This document shows positions 27,155 through 35,743 of a stretch of 64,000 bases of DNA, in pieces; the first letter of the stretch is position 1, and every line of letters begins with the position of its first letter. Made by a program: the position numbers and the translations under genes. The DNA comes from Helicobacter cetorum. Its GTDB lineage: Bacteria; Campylobacterota; Campylobacteria; Campylobacterales; DZAY01. The notes below the pieces were generated by a model that searched no databases, was not told where the DNA came from, and was given only the letters and a program-made list of their open reading frames with translations. The stretch lies in contig DZAY01000004.1 in the NCBI GenBank assembly GCA_022729735.1, positions 59,866-123,865 of the forward strand, read 5' to 3'.

Positions 27155-28828
27155 ATGTTTCTACCAACTACAAAAGAGGAGTTAGAACTTCTCAAATGGG
27201 ACTATTTAGATGTAATTTTAGTTAGTGGTGATACATATATTGATAGTCCATATATTGGAATTGCAGTTATTGGAAAACTACTACTTAGTGCTGGATTTAG
27301 AGTTGGAGTTATTGCTCAACCTATTGATGGAGATATTACAAGACTTGGAGAACCAAAACTCTTTTGGGGAGTTAGTGGTGGAAGTGTAGATAGTATGGTG
27401 GCAAATTATACAGCTACAAAAAAGCGAAGAAAAAGTGATGATTATACTCCAAATGGAGAAAATAACAGACGACCAGATAGAGCTGTAATTGTATATTGTA
27501 ATTTGATTAGAAGATATTTCAAAGAAGCAAAAATTGTAATAGGAGGAATTGAAGCAAGTCTTAGAAGAGTTGCACATTATGATTTTTGGTCAAACACAAT
27601 TCGTAAATCTATTCTTTTTGACTCAAAAGCTGATATTTTAATTTACGGAATGGCTGAGAGAGCAATTTTAGAAGTTGCAGAAACTTTTAAAAAAGGTTTA
27701 GATTACAAAGATATTAGAGGAATATGTTATATTTCTAAAACTTTAAAAGATAACTTTTTGGAGTTACCAAGTTTTGATGAGGTAAAAAGTGATAAACTAA
27801 AATTCATAGACATGTTTATAAATTTTTACAATAATAATGACCCATTAAGTGCAAAAGGATTATATCAAAAAACAGACAGTAGATATTTAATCCAAAACCC
27901 TCCAGCATTTTATCTCTCTTCAAGTGAGCTTGATAGAGTTTATGATTTAAACTATGAGAGAGATGTCCATCCATATTACAAAAAAGATGGCAAAGTAAAA
28001 GCATTAGATACAATCAAATTTTCTATTACAACCCATCATGGTTGTTATGGAGAATGCAATTTTTGTGCAATATCAGTTCATCAAGGTAGAACTATTAGAA
28101 GTAGAAGCCATGAATCAATTATTAATGAAGCAAAAATATTAACTAAAGAGAAAGATTTTAAAGGTTATATATTTGATGTTGGGGGTGCAAGTGCTAATAT
28201 GTATGATTATGAATGCGAAAAAAAGTTAAAAGTTGGAACATGTGAAGATAAGCGATGTCTATTTCCGATAAAATGCAAAGCTTTAAAAGTAAATCATAAA
28301 TCAAATATTGAACTACTTAAAAAAATTCGTTCTTTAAATGGAGTTAAAAAAGTTTTTGTAGCATCTGGAATTAGATATGATTTAATAGCTGATGATAAAA
28401 AATATGGAGATGAATATTTGAGAGAAATTTTGACTCATCATACTTCAGGACAACTAAAAATTGCTCCAGAGCATACAGAAGAAAATGTTTTAAGAGCTAT
28501 GGGAAAACCTAAAAAAGATATTTTACTTAATTTTAAAAATAGGTTTGATAAATTAAATAGAGAACTAAATAAAAAGCAATTTTTAACATACTATTTTATC
28601 GCTTCACATCCAAACTGCACAGAAAAAGATATGCAAAATTTAAAAAGTTTTGTAAAAAGTGAGCTAAAAATAAATCCAGAGCAAGTTCAAATATTTACTC
28701 CAACTCCATCAACATTTTCAACTCTAATGTATTACACAGAGCTTGACCCATTTACTAAAAAACCAATATTTGTAGAAAAAGATATAAACAAAAAAGAGCG
28801 ACAAAAAGCTATTTTGAAAACCTATTAA
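27155..28828 (+). CDS. YgiQ family radical SAM protein
   Basis: A 557-residue iron-sulfur enzyme. The radical SAM cysteines are in the motif CYGECNFCAIS at about residue 298. The N-terminal WDYLDVILVSGDTYIDSPYIGIAVIG with GGIEASLRR is the mark of the YgiQ (UPF0313) family. Further cysteines (GTCEDKRCLFPIKC) may bind a second cluster or metal. It is shorter than E. coli YgiQ by the C-terminal tail. The reaction of this family is not established. It stands alone between greA and cluster B. Confidence 0.88.
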   Translation: MFLPTTKEELELLKWDYLDVILVSGDTYIDSPYIGIAVIGKLLLSAGFRVGVIAQPIDGDITRLGEPKLFWGVSGGSVDSMVANYTATKKRRKSDDYTPNGENNRRPDRAVIVYCNLIRRYFKEAKIVIGGIEASLRRVAHYDFWSNTIRKSILFDSKADILIYGMAERAILEVAETFKKGLDYKDIRGICYISKTLKDNFLELPSFDEVKSDKLKFIDMFINFYNNNDPLSAKGLYQKTDSRYLIQNPPAFYLSSSELDRVYDLNYERDVHPYYKKDGKVKALDTIKFSITTHHGCYGECNFCAISVHQGRTIRSRSHESIINEAKILTKEKDFKGYIFDVGGASANMYDYECEKKLKVGTCEDKRCLFPIKCKALKVNHKSNIELLKKIRSLNGVKKVFVASGIRYDLIADDKKYGDEYLREILTHHTSGQLKIAPEHTEENVLRAMGKPKKDILLNFKNRFDKLNRELNKKQFLTYYFIASHPNCTEKDMQNLKSFVKSELKINPEQVQIFTPTPSTFSTLMYYTELDPFTKKPIFVEKDINKKERQKAILKTY

Positions 28829-28888
28829 TTGATTTCAAAGTGCTAAAATAGTAGAATTGGGCAAAAAATATTTTTTAATGGAAAACAA

Positions 28889-30133
28889 ATGTATAAAATC
28901 TGTGTAATTGGTCTTGGATATGTTGGACTTCCTTTGGCTCATGCATTTTCTAATAAATATGAAGTCGTTGGATTTGATATTTCTAAATGGAGAATTGATG
29001 AGTTATCAAGTGGCTATGATAGAACTTTAGAATTATCAGAGAACCAAGTTAATGAAGCTATAAAAAATGGTATGAAATTTACACTTGATATAGAAACAAT
29101 AAAAGATTGTAATATATACATTATAACAGTCCCAACTCCAATAGATAAAAATAAAAGACCAGATTTAACTCCTCTTATAAAAGCAAGTGAAACAGTTGGA
29201 AAAGTTTTAAAAAAAGATGATATTGTAATTTATGAAAGCACTGTATATCCAGGAGCCACTGAAGAAGATTGTGTTCCGATTTTGGAAAAATTTAGTGGAT
29301 TAAAATTCAATCAGGATTTCTTTTGTGGATATTCGCCAGAGCGAATTAATCCTGGTGATAAAGAGCATACAGTTACTAAAATTTTAAAAGTTACAAGTGG
29401 AAGCACTGCTGAAATAGGTAAAAAAGTAGATGAATTATACAAATCAGTTATCACAGCAGGAACTCACTTAGCACCAACTATCAAAGTAGCAGAAGCTGCT
29501 AAAGTGATAGAAAATTCTCAAAGAGATATAAATATTGCATTTGTAAATGAACTTGCAATTATATTTAATAAGTTAGGTATTAATACAGACGATGTATTAA
29601 AAGCTGCTGGAACAAAATGGAACTTTTTGCCATTTCGTCCAGGACTTGTTGGAGGACATTGTATAGGAGTTGACCCATACTATCTAACTCACAAAGCTCA
29701 AGAAGTGGGATATAATCCCGAAATTATATTAGCTGGTAGAAGATTAAATGATAATATGGGTATATATGTAGCAAATCAAGTGATAAAGCTAATGATAAAA
29801 AAAGGGCATAAAATAGAAGGCTCAAAAGTTTTAGTTTTAGGAATTACTTTTAAAGAAAACTGCCCAGATATTAGAAATAGTAGGGTTATAGATGTAATCA
29901 AAGAGCTACAAGAGTTTGGATGTAGTGTAGATGTTACAGACTATTTTGCAGATAAAAATGATGTAAAACATGAATACGATATTGAATTAATTAATAATCC
30001 AAATTTTGAAAATTATGAAGCCATTGTTTTGGCAGTTGCTCACAATAACTACAAACAATTAAAAATAAAAAATGATAAAAATGTGGTATTTGATATTAAA
30101 TCAATTTTAGATAATGCAGATGGGAGATTGTAA
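28889..30133 (+). CDS. Nucleotide-sugar 6-dehydrogenase (TviB/WbpA-like)
   Basis: A 414-residue UDP-sugar dehydrogenase. [17 protein letters not shown] is the NAD site. The family serine/threonine and glutamate regions ([28 protein letters not shown]) are intact, as are the catalytic cysteine in [14 protein letters not shown] and the C-terminal [13 protein letters not shown]. It oxidises C6 of a UDP-HexNAc to the uronic acid. The form resembles the TviB/WbpP-linked branch more than UDP-glucose dehydrogenase. It opens cluster B but could also supply UDP-GlcNAcA to cluster A, where the C3-amino genes lack a dehydrogenase. Confidence 0.88.
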   Translation: MYKICVIGLGYVGLPLAHAFSNKYEVVGFDISKWRIDELSSGYDRTLELSENQVNEAIKNGMKFTLDIETIKDCNIYIITVPTPIDKNKRPDLTPLIKASETVGKVLKKDDIVIYESTVYPGATEEDCVPILEKFSGLKFNQDFFCGYSPERINPGDKEHTVTKILKVTSGSTAEIGKKVDELYKSVITAGTHLAPTIKVAEAAKVIENSQRDINIAFVNELAIIFNKLGINTDDVLKAAGTKWNFLPFRPGLVGGHCIGVDPYYLTHKAQEVGYNPEIILAGRRLNDNMGIYVANQVIKLMIKKGHKIEGSKVLVLGITFKENCPDIRNSRVIDVIKELQEFGCSVDVTDYFADKNDVKHEYDIELINNPNFENYEAIVLAVAHNNYKQLKIKNDKNVVFDIKSILDNADGRL

Positions 30134-30136
30134 AAT

Positions 30137-31213
30137 ATGAATAATTCAAAAAATGTATTAAATTATATGTTTGGTAAAGGTGCTTTAAATGATTTAGAGT
30201 CAATTTTAAAAAATAAAAAATCTGAAAATAATTATATTGTTTATTTTGTAGATGAGTATTTTAAAGAAAATGAACTTTTAAATAATATTCCAGTTAAAAA
30301 TGAAGATGAACTGTTTTATGTTCAAACAAAAGATGAACCAAAAACAAAATTCATAAATGAATTTAGAGATATTTTAGTTTCTAAAAATAAAAATAGTCCT
30401 AAGGCAATAGTTTCAATTGGTGGTGGTTGTACACTTGATACAGGAAAAGCCGTAGCAAATCTTTTAACCAATTCAGGTAATGCAGAAGATTATCAAGGAT
30501 GGGATTTGGTTAAAAATCCAGGAATTTATAAAATAGGAATTCCCACGATTTCAGGAACTGGTGCAGAAGCAAGTAGAACTTGTGTAATGACAAATCCAAA
30601 AAATGGATTAAAACTTGGAATGAATAGTGACTTTACGATTTATGACCAACTTATACTTGATCCAGATTTAACAAAAACAGTTCCAAGAGAACAATATTTT
30701 TATACAGGGATGGACACATATATTCACTGTATAGAATCACTTAATGGCAGATACAGAAATGCCATAGGTGATGCATTTTCACAACAAGCCATTACACTTT
30801 GTAGAGAGGTGTTTTTAAGTGAAGATATGATGAGCGATGAAAATAGAGAAAAGCTTATGGTTGCTTCTTATCTTGGAGGTTGTGCTATAGCAAATAGTTT
30901 TGTAGGAGTGGTTCATCCATTTTCAGCAGGACTTAGTGTAGTTCTTGATGCTCATCATTGTATAGGAAATTGCATAACCATGAATGCTATGGAAGAGTTT
31001 TATCCTAAAGAATTTGAAGAATTTAATCTTATGGCTGAAAAGCAAGGGATAAAAATACCAAAAGGGATAGCTAAAAATTTTGATGAAGAGATTTATCAAA
31101 AACTTTATAATTCTACTGTTATTCATGAAAAACCACTTTCCAATGCACTTGGTGATAATTTTAAAAAGATATTGTCGTATGATAAAGTAAAAGAAATATT
31201 TAAAAAAATGTGA
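30137..31213 (+). CDS. kdnB: KdnB-like iron-containing alcohol dehydrogenase
   Basis: A 358-residue Fe-dependent dehydrogenase. SIGGGCTLDTGKAVANLL is the NAD site, GIPTISGTGAEASRTCVM is characteristic, and the metal ligands are in GMDTYIHCIESL and HPFSAGLSVVLDAHH. The run YQGWDLVKNPGIYKIGIPT and the LGMNSDFTIYDQLI stretch match my memory of Shewanella KdnB. KdnB oxidises C8 of Kdo so that KdnA can add an amino group, giving Kdo8N. The next gene is a DegT aminotransferase, the expected partner. The substrate here is inferred, since other 3-deoxy-ulosonic acids are possible in this locus. Confidence 0.75.
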   Translation: MNNSKNVLNYMFGKGALNDLESILKNKKSENNYIVYFVDEYFKENELLNNIPVKNEDELFYVQTKDEPKTKFINEFRDILVSKNKNSPKAIVSIGGGCTLDTGKAVANLLTNSGNAEDYQGWDLVKNPGIYKIGIPTISGTGAEASRTCVMTNPKNGLKLGMNSDFTIYDQLILDPDLTKTVPREQYFYTGMDTYIHCIESLNGRYRNAIGDAFSQQAITLCREVFLSEDMMSDENREKLMVASYLGGCAIANSFVGVVHPFSAGLSVVLDAHHCIGNCITMNAMEEFYPKEFEEFNLMAEKQGIKIPKGIAKNFDEEIYQKLYNSTVIHEKPLSNALGDNFKKILSYDKVKEIFKKM

Positions 31214-31221
31214 GAAACAAT

Positions 31222-32400
31222 ATGCAATTTAGAATAAATTTTAGTGGAACAGGACATAGATATACACAAGAAGAGATTGCTATAGTTGTAGAAGCTATGC
31301 AAAATGCTGACCCTTTGACACAAGGGAAATATAGAGACATTTTTGAGAAAAGGTTTTGCGAATACAATGGAAATGAATATGCCTTTTCACTCTGTAATGC
31401 AACAGCTGCATTGGAACTTGCAGCACAAATGTGTTTGTTTAAAGATGATGATGAGATAGTTGCTCCATCGCATACCTTTACTTCGAGTGTCTATCCATTT
31501 GTAAAAAAAGGTGCAAAAGTTGTTTGGGCTGATATAGATTTGGATACAAGAGTAGTAACACTTGAGAGTATCAAAAAATGTGTAACATCTAAAACAAAAG
31601 CCATAGTCGTTGTTCATCTTTATGGATTTATCATTCCTGATATTCAAAAAATTGCAAAGTTTGCAAAAGAGAATAGTATTTTACTTATTGAAGATGTTGC
31701 TCAGGCTATGGGTACAAGTATGGGTGGTAAGAAAGCCGGAACATTTGGAGATTTTGGGATATTCTCTTTTCATTCACATAAAAATATCACAACTCTTGGT
31801 GAAGGTGGAATGCTAACAGTAAAAGAGAAAAAATATGCTGATATTATTCCTATGCTTAGACACAATGGACACTGTGGATTTGATTATGAAAGAGAGTATT
31901 ATTGGCAACCAGCGATGGGAAATCTTGATTTACCAAATCTTGATGGAGAGAATCTACTGCCAAACAACTATTGTCTTGGAGAAGTTGAGTGTGCATTAGG
32001 GACTAAGCTACTTGATAGAATAGATGAAATGAATGCTCAAAAAAGAGAAAGGGCTGTAAAGTTTATAGATGCACTTAAAGAATTTGATGACTTAGTTTTC
32101 CACAAAGTAGAGGACGATAGACACAATTACCATCTGCTCGTTGCATATGTCAAAAATGGCAAACGAGATGAGATAATGAAAAAATTAGTCTATGATAAAA
32201 ATATAAAATGTGTGGTTCAGTACTATCCTCTAAATCGCTATCCACTTTATCAAAAATTAGGATTTGCTGAAGCAAATTGTCCAAACGCAGATGAATTTTT
32301 TGATAATATGATTTCATTTCCATTCCAGCATTGGATGAGTGATGAAGATTTTGAATATATGCTTGAAGCTACAAAAGAAGTAATGACGGAGTTAAATTAG
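31222..32400 (+). CDS. DegT-family aminotransferase, possible KdnA counterpart
   Basis: About 392 residues with the PLP motifs NATAALELAAQM, APSHTFTSSVYPFVKKGAK, IEDVAQAMGTSMGGKKAG and the catalytic lysine in FSFHSHKNITTLGEGGM. ATG 31222 is preferred, although a GTG at 31210 overlapping the kdnB stop would also work. Coupling to the KdnB-like gene suggests transamination of the aldehyde or ketone made by it. Compared with the other DegT proteins of this window it has a long insertion around residues 225-245 (YYWQPAMGNLDLPNLDGE). The KdnA assignment rests on context. Confidence 0.7.
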   Translation: MQFRINFSGTGHRYTQEEIAIVVEAMQNADPLTQGKYRDIFEKRFCEYNGNEYAFSLCNATAALELAAQMCLFKDDDEIVAPSHTFTSSVYPFVKKGAKVVWADIDLDTRVVTLESIKKCVTSKTKAIVVVHLYGFIIPDIQKIAKFAKENSILLIEDVAQAMGTSMGGKKAGTFGDFGIFSFHSHKNITTLGEGGMLTVKEKKYADIIPMLRHNGHCGFDYEREYYWQPAMGNLDLPNLDGENLLPNNYCLGEVECALGTKLLDRIDEMNAQKRERAVKFIDALKEFDDLVFHKVEDDRHNYHLLVAYVKNGKRDEIMKKLVYDKNIKCVVQYYPLNRYPLYQKLGFAEANCPNADEFFDNMISFPFQHWMSDEDFEYMLEATKEVMTELN

Positions 32401-32403
32401 TAT

Positions 32404-33984
32404 ATGGATAATTTACTTGTTGTAATACCTGCAATTAAAAAAAGTGCAGTAATACCTGATCAGCTTATTAAAAAGCTTGATGGTGTTACTCTTATTCAAA
32501 GAGCAATAAATACGGCATTTGAAATTACAGCAAATGAAAATATATTAGTTGTAACTGATTCTGAAGAGATATCTCTTGTTTGTGAAAGAAATTATATTAA
32601 ATCTTATAAAGACTCCAATCTTAAATTAACATCAGAAAATATTTTAGATGTTATTTCATCTATAGTTCAAAAATATTTCCAAATAAATATTTTGTTATAT
32701 AGGGCAAATACTCCTCTAGTAGGAAGTGAAATTTTAAATAGTGCTTATAGTTGCTTCTTAAAAAATCCAAAATATATACTTACTTCTGTTAAAAGTGAAA
32801 AAAGAAAATTATTACAGTTAGAAAATGAATTATTGCAAAAAGTGAGCGATAAAGAATATTTTGAAGAGTTAAAAGCATTTCATATTTTTAATAAAAATTA
32901 TGTTCAAAATAAGCAGTTCAAACCATATATAATAGATTCAGAAAAATCAATAGAGATTGAAAGCTATCAAGATTGGTGGGTTTGTGAAAAAGTACTTCAA
33001 CGAAAAAAAATAGTATTTAATGTGATTGGTAATATAGAGATTGGTATGGGGCATATTTATCACTCTTTGGCACTTGCTCATGAAATAACAGACCATGAAG
33101 TGATATTTGTATGTGATGAACAATATAAAATAGCCGTTGATAAAATAGCTTCAATGGATTATAAAGTAATATCTACCAATGATGTTTTAAATACCATACT
33201 AAAACTTTATCCAAATATGGTTATAAATGATGTTTTAAATACTGATGAAAACTATATAAAAATATTAAAAAATAATAATATCAAGGTTGTAAATTTTGAA
33301 GATTTAGGAAGTGGCTCTAAATATGCAGATTTAGTATTTAATGAGCTTTATGATGAACCGCAAATCAAAGGAGATAATTACCTTTGGGGATATGAATACT
33401 TGGCTTTAAGAGATGAATTTTATGAAGCCATACCACATAAAATGGTAGAAGAGATTAGTGAAGTTCTTATTACATTTGGTGGAACAGATCAAAATAATCT
33501 TACACTCATAACTTTACAAGCAATAATGGAAAAATGTTGTGAGCAAAATATTAAAATAAATATCGTGTGTGGTGGGGCATATAAATTTAAAAATGAATTA
33601 GAACAATATTTAAAAAATTTAGATTACAAAAATATATCATTAACTTATGCAAGTGGCGTAATATCTAAAATTATGGAAAAATCTTGTTTGGCTATATCAT
33701 CAAATGGTAGAACTGTTTATGAATTAGCAGATATGAATATACCATCAATTATAGTTTCTCATCACGATAGAGAAGCAACACATTCGTTTGCAAAACTTGA
33801 AACAGGTTTTATAAATTTGGGAGTTATAAATGAAAAAACCTCTTCAAAAATAAGAGAAAAATTTGAAAAATTAGTAGATGATAGAGATTATAGAGAGTTA
33901 TTATTTATGAACATAAAAAAATATAGTTTCAGAGAAAATAAACAAAAAGTAGTGAAGAAAATACTTTCATTAATTAATAATTAA
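32404..33984 (+). CDS. Fusion of a degenerate CMP-sugar nucleotidyltransferase and a PseG/SpsG-like domain
   Basis: A 526-residue two-domain protein. Residues 1-200 have the shape of NeuA/PseF nucleotidyltransferases (LLVVIPAIKK..., LDGVTLIQRAINTAFEI, TDSEEI) but lack the usual ARxGSK nucleotide loop. From about residue 200 the sequence follows PseG/SpsG: NVIGNIEIGMGHIYHSLALAHEI with the catalytic-type histidine, VNDVLNTDENYI, LITFGGTDQNNLT and SSNGRTVYELADMNIPSI. PseG removes UDP from an activated amino sugar before the NeuB step, or acts as a transferase-like enzyme. With the SpsF and NeuB genes that follow it makes an SpsG-SpsF-SpsE-like set. The N-terminal domain may no longer bind CTP. 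Confidence 0.75.
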   Translation: MDNLLVVIPAIKKSAVIPDQLIKKLDGVTLIQRAINTAFEITANENILVVTDSEEISLVCERNYIKSYKDSNLKLTSENILDVISSIVQKYFQINILLYRANTPLVGSEILNSAYSCFLKNPKYILTSVKSEKRKLLQLENELLQKVSDKEYFEELKAFHIFNKNYVQNKQFKPYIIDSEKSIEIESYQDWWVCEKVLQRKKIVFNVIGNIEIGMGHIYHSLALAHEITDHEVIFVCDEQYKIAVDKIASMDYKVISTNDVLNTILKLYPNMVINDVLNTDENYIKILKNNNIKVVNFEDLGSGSKYADLVFNELYDEPQIKGDNYLWGYEYLALRDEFYEAIPHKMVEEISEVLITFGGTDQNNLTLITLQAIMEKCCEQNIKINIVCGGAYKFKNELEQYLKNLDYKNISLTYASGVISKIMEKSCLAISSNGRTVYELADMNIPSIIVSHHDREATHSFAKLETGFINLGVINEKTSSKIREKFEKLVDDRDYRELLFMNIKKYSFRENKQKVVKKILSLINN

Positions 33985-34007
33985 AAATGGAGAATTGAAA
34001 ATTGAAA
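33973..34007 (+). repeat. Heptamer repeat, forward orientation, forming the start of the SpsF-like gene
   Basis: Five successive 7-base units of the ATTGAGA family (ATTAATA, ATTAAAA, ATGGAGA, ATTGAAA, ATTGAAA) span the end of the fusion gene and the start of the next. The GGAG ribosome site and the TTG start codon at 34002 are both parts of repeat units. Confidence 0.75.
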
Positions 34008-34679
34008 ACAGTAGCAATTATTCAAGCAAGACTTGGCTCAACAAGACTTCCGTATAAAATGATGTTATCTCTTCACGGAAAGCCCATTATAGAGTGGGTA
34101 GTAAAAAGAGTTCAAAAATCAAAACTTTTAGATGATATTATAGTTGCTATTCCTATTAGTGAAGATAATGATGTGTTAGCAAAGTATATTCTCGAACTTG
34201 GAGTAAAAGTTTACAGAGGAAGCGAGAGTAATGTATTAAATCGTTTTTATGAGGCTGTTAAAGATAAAAGTGTAATACACATTGTAAGAATATGTGCAGA
34301 TAATCCATTAATTGATGGAAATGAGATAGATAATTTGATAAAATTTTATCAAAATAATAGTTGTGATTATGCATATAATCATATTCCAAAAAATAATCTT
34401 TATCCTGATGGTCTTGGTGCAGAAATTATTTCATTTGATTTATTAAAGCATATGAATGAAGTTGTAATTTCACAACATCATAAAGAGCATTGTTTATCAT
34501 ATATTTGGGATAATAAGGATAAATTCATCATTAAAACTTTTGACCCATTAGATAAAGAGTTACAGCAACCTACAATGAAGTTTGATGTAGATACTTTTAA
34601 TGATTATCACAAATTAGCAATGAAAGATTTTACGATAGATATTAGTTCAAAAGAACTTATTAAAATATTTGGAGAATGA
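34002..34679 (+). CDS. SpsF-like cytidylyltransferase
   Basis: A 225-residue nucleotidyltransferase starting VAIIQARLGSTRLPYKMMLSLHGKPIIEWVVKRV, which is the SpsF/CMP-sugar synthetase pattern with an intact nucleotide loop. RICADNPLIDGNEID carries the metal-binding aspartates, and the end FDVDTFNDYHKLA is typical. TTG 34002 is the start because GGAG lies nine bases upstream. It sits between the PseG-like fusion and a NeuB-type synthase, so it probably activates a NeuB product with CMP. Its start is built from heptamer repeats. Confidence 0.8.
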   Translation: MKTVAIIQARLGSTRLPYKMMLSLHGKPIIEWVVKRVQKSKLLDDIIVAIPISEDNDVLAKYILELGVKVYRGSESNVLNRFYEAVKDKSVIHIVRICADNPLIDGNEIDNLIKFYQNNSCDYAYNHIPKNNLYPDGLGAEIISFDLLKHMNEVVISQHHKEHCLSYIWDNKDKFIIKTFDPLDKELQQPTMKFDVDTFNDYHKLAMKDFTIDISSKELIKIFGE

Positions 34680-34680
34680 A

Positions 34681-35739
34681 ATGAAATTAAAAGAGTTATT
34701 TAATACGATAAATCCATACGAGAAAAAACTATACAAACCATATGTTATAGCTGAAGCTGGAGTAAATCATGAAGGTAGTATGGAGTTGGCTAAAAGATTA
34801 TGTGATGAAGCACTTGAAGGTGGGGCAGATGCTATAAAGTTTCAGACATATAAAGCTGATACTATAGCTTCAAAAGATTCCCCTGCTTATTGGGATACTA
34901 CAAAAGAGCCGACACTATCTCAGTATGAACTTTTTACAAAGCATGATAAGTTTTGGAAAAGTGAGATGTCAGAATTAAAAAACTATTGTGATAAAATTGG
35001 AATAGAGTTTATGTCTACACCATTTGATATTGAATCAGCTACATTTTTAAATGAGATGATGGATGTATTTAAAATATCATCATCAGATATAACAAATAAA
35101 CCATTTATAGAATATATGTGTGATTTTGGAAAACCAATTATTCTTTCAACTGGAGCAAGTAGCTTAAGTGAAATAGCAGAAGCTGTTTCATGGATAGAAA
35201 ATAAAGAAAATCCTATAGCATTATTGCATTGTGTCCTCAACTACCCAACACCTGATAAAAATGCAAATCTTGGGATGATTATGGACTTGAAAACAAGATT
35301 TCCAGATAAAATAATTGGATATAGTGACCATACTTTGCCAAATGATATGAAAGTATGTGAGATGGCTACGATGCTAGGTAGTGTAATTATAGAAAAACAT
35401 TTCACTCACGATAAAACACTTACAGGAAATGACCATTATCATGCTATGGATAAAGATGATTTAAAATTATTTAGAAAAAATCTTGAACGAACTTTTGAAA
35501 TACTTGGCAGTTTTAAAGTTGAAGCTTTAGAAGATGAAGCACCTGCAAGAGCAAATGCAAGAAGAAGCTTAGTAGCTTTAAAAGATATACCGAAAGGAAA
35601 AACTATAGAAAAAGAAGACTTGACTTTCAAAAGACCAGCTCATGGAGTAAGTCCAAAATTTATAGATGAAGTTGTTGGAAAAGCTGCACTAATTGATATA
35701 AAAGATGATGATGTCATAAAATGGGATATGTTTAGATAA
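34681..35739 (+). CDS. NeuB/SpsE-type ulosonic acid synthase with SAF domain
   Basis: A 352-residue PEP-dependent condensing enzyme. The TIM-barrel part has YVIAEAGVNHEGSMELAKRL, ADAIKFQTYKAD, VFKISSSDITNKPFIEY and LHCVLNYPTP with metal-site histidine. A C-terminal antifreeze-like SAF domain (ARRSLVALKDIPKGKTIEKEDLTFKRP) closes the active site. It condenses PEP with a 6-carbon amino sugar to make sialic, pseudaminic or legionaminic-type acids. ATG 34681 is preferred to the in-frame TTG at 34669 because GGAG lies six bases before it. No PseB, PseC, PseH or NeuC homologue is seen in the window, so the substrate route is open. Confidence 0.88.
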   Translation: MKLKELFNTINPYEKKLYKPYVIAEAGVNHEGSMELAKRLCDEALEGGADAIKFQTYKADTIASKDSPAYWDTTKEPTLSQYELFTKHDKFWKSEMSELKNYCDKIGIEFMSTPFDIESATFLNEMMDVFKISSSDITNKPFIEYMCDFGKPIILSTGASSLSEIAEAVSWIENKENPIALLHCVLNYPTPDKNANLGMIMDLKTRFPDKIIGYSDHTLPNDMKVCEMATMLGSVIIEKHFTHDKTLTGNDHYHAMDKDDLKLFRKNLERTFEILGSFKVEALEDEAPARANARRSLVALKDIPKGKTIEKEDLTFKRPAHGVSPKFIDEVVGKAALIDIKDDDVIKWDMFR

Positions 35740-35743
35740 CCAT

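Noticed and set aside
28889..30133. Reading this as UDP-glucose 6-dehydrogenase.
   Set aside because: The motif wording and length suit the TviB/WbpA branch acting on UDP-HexNAc better.
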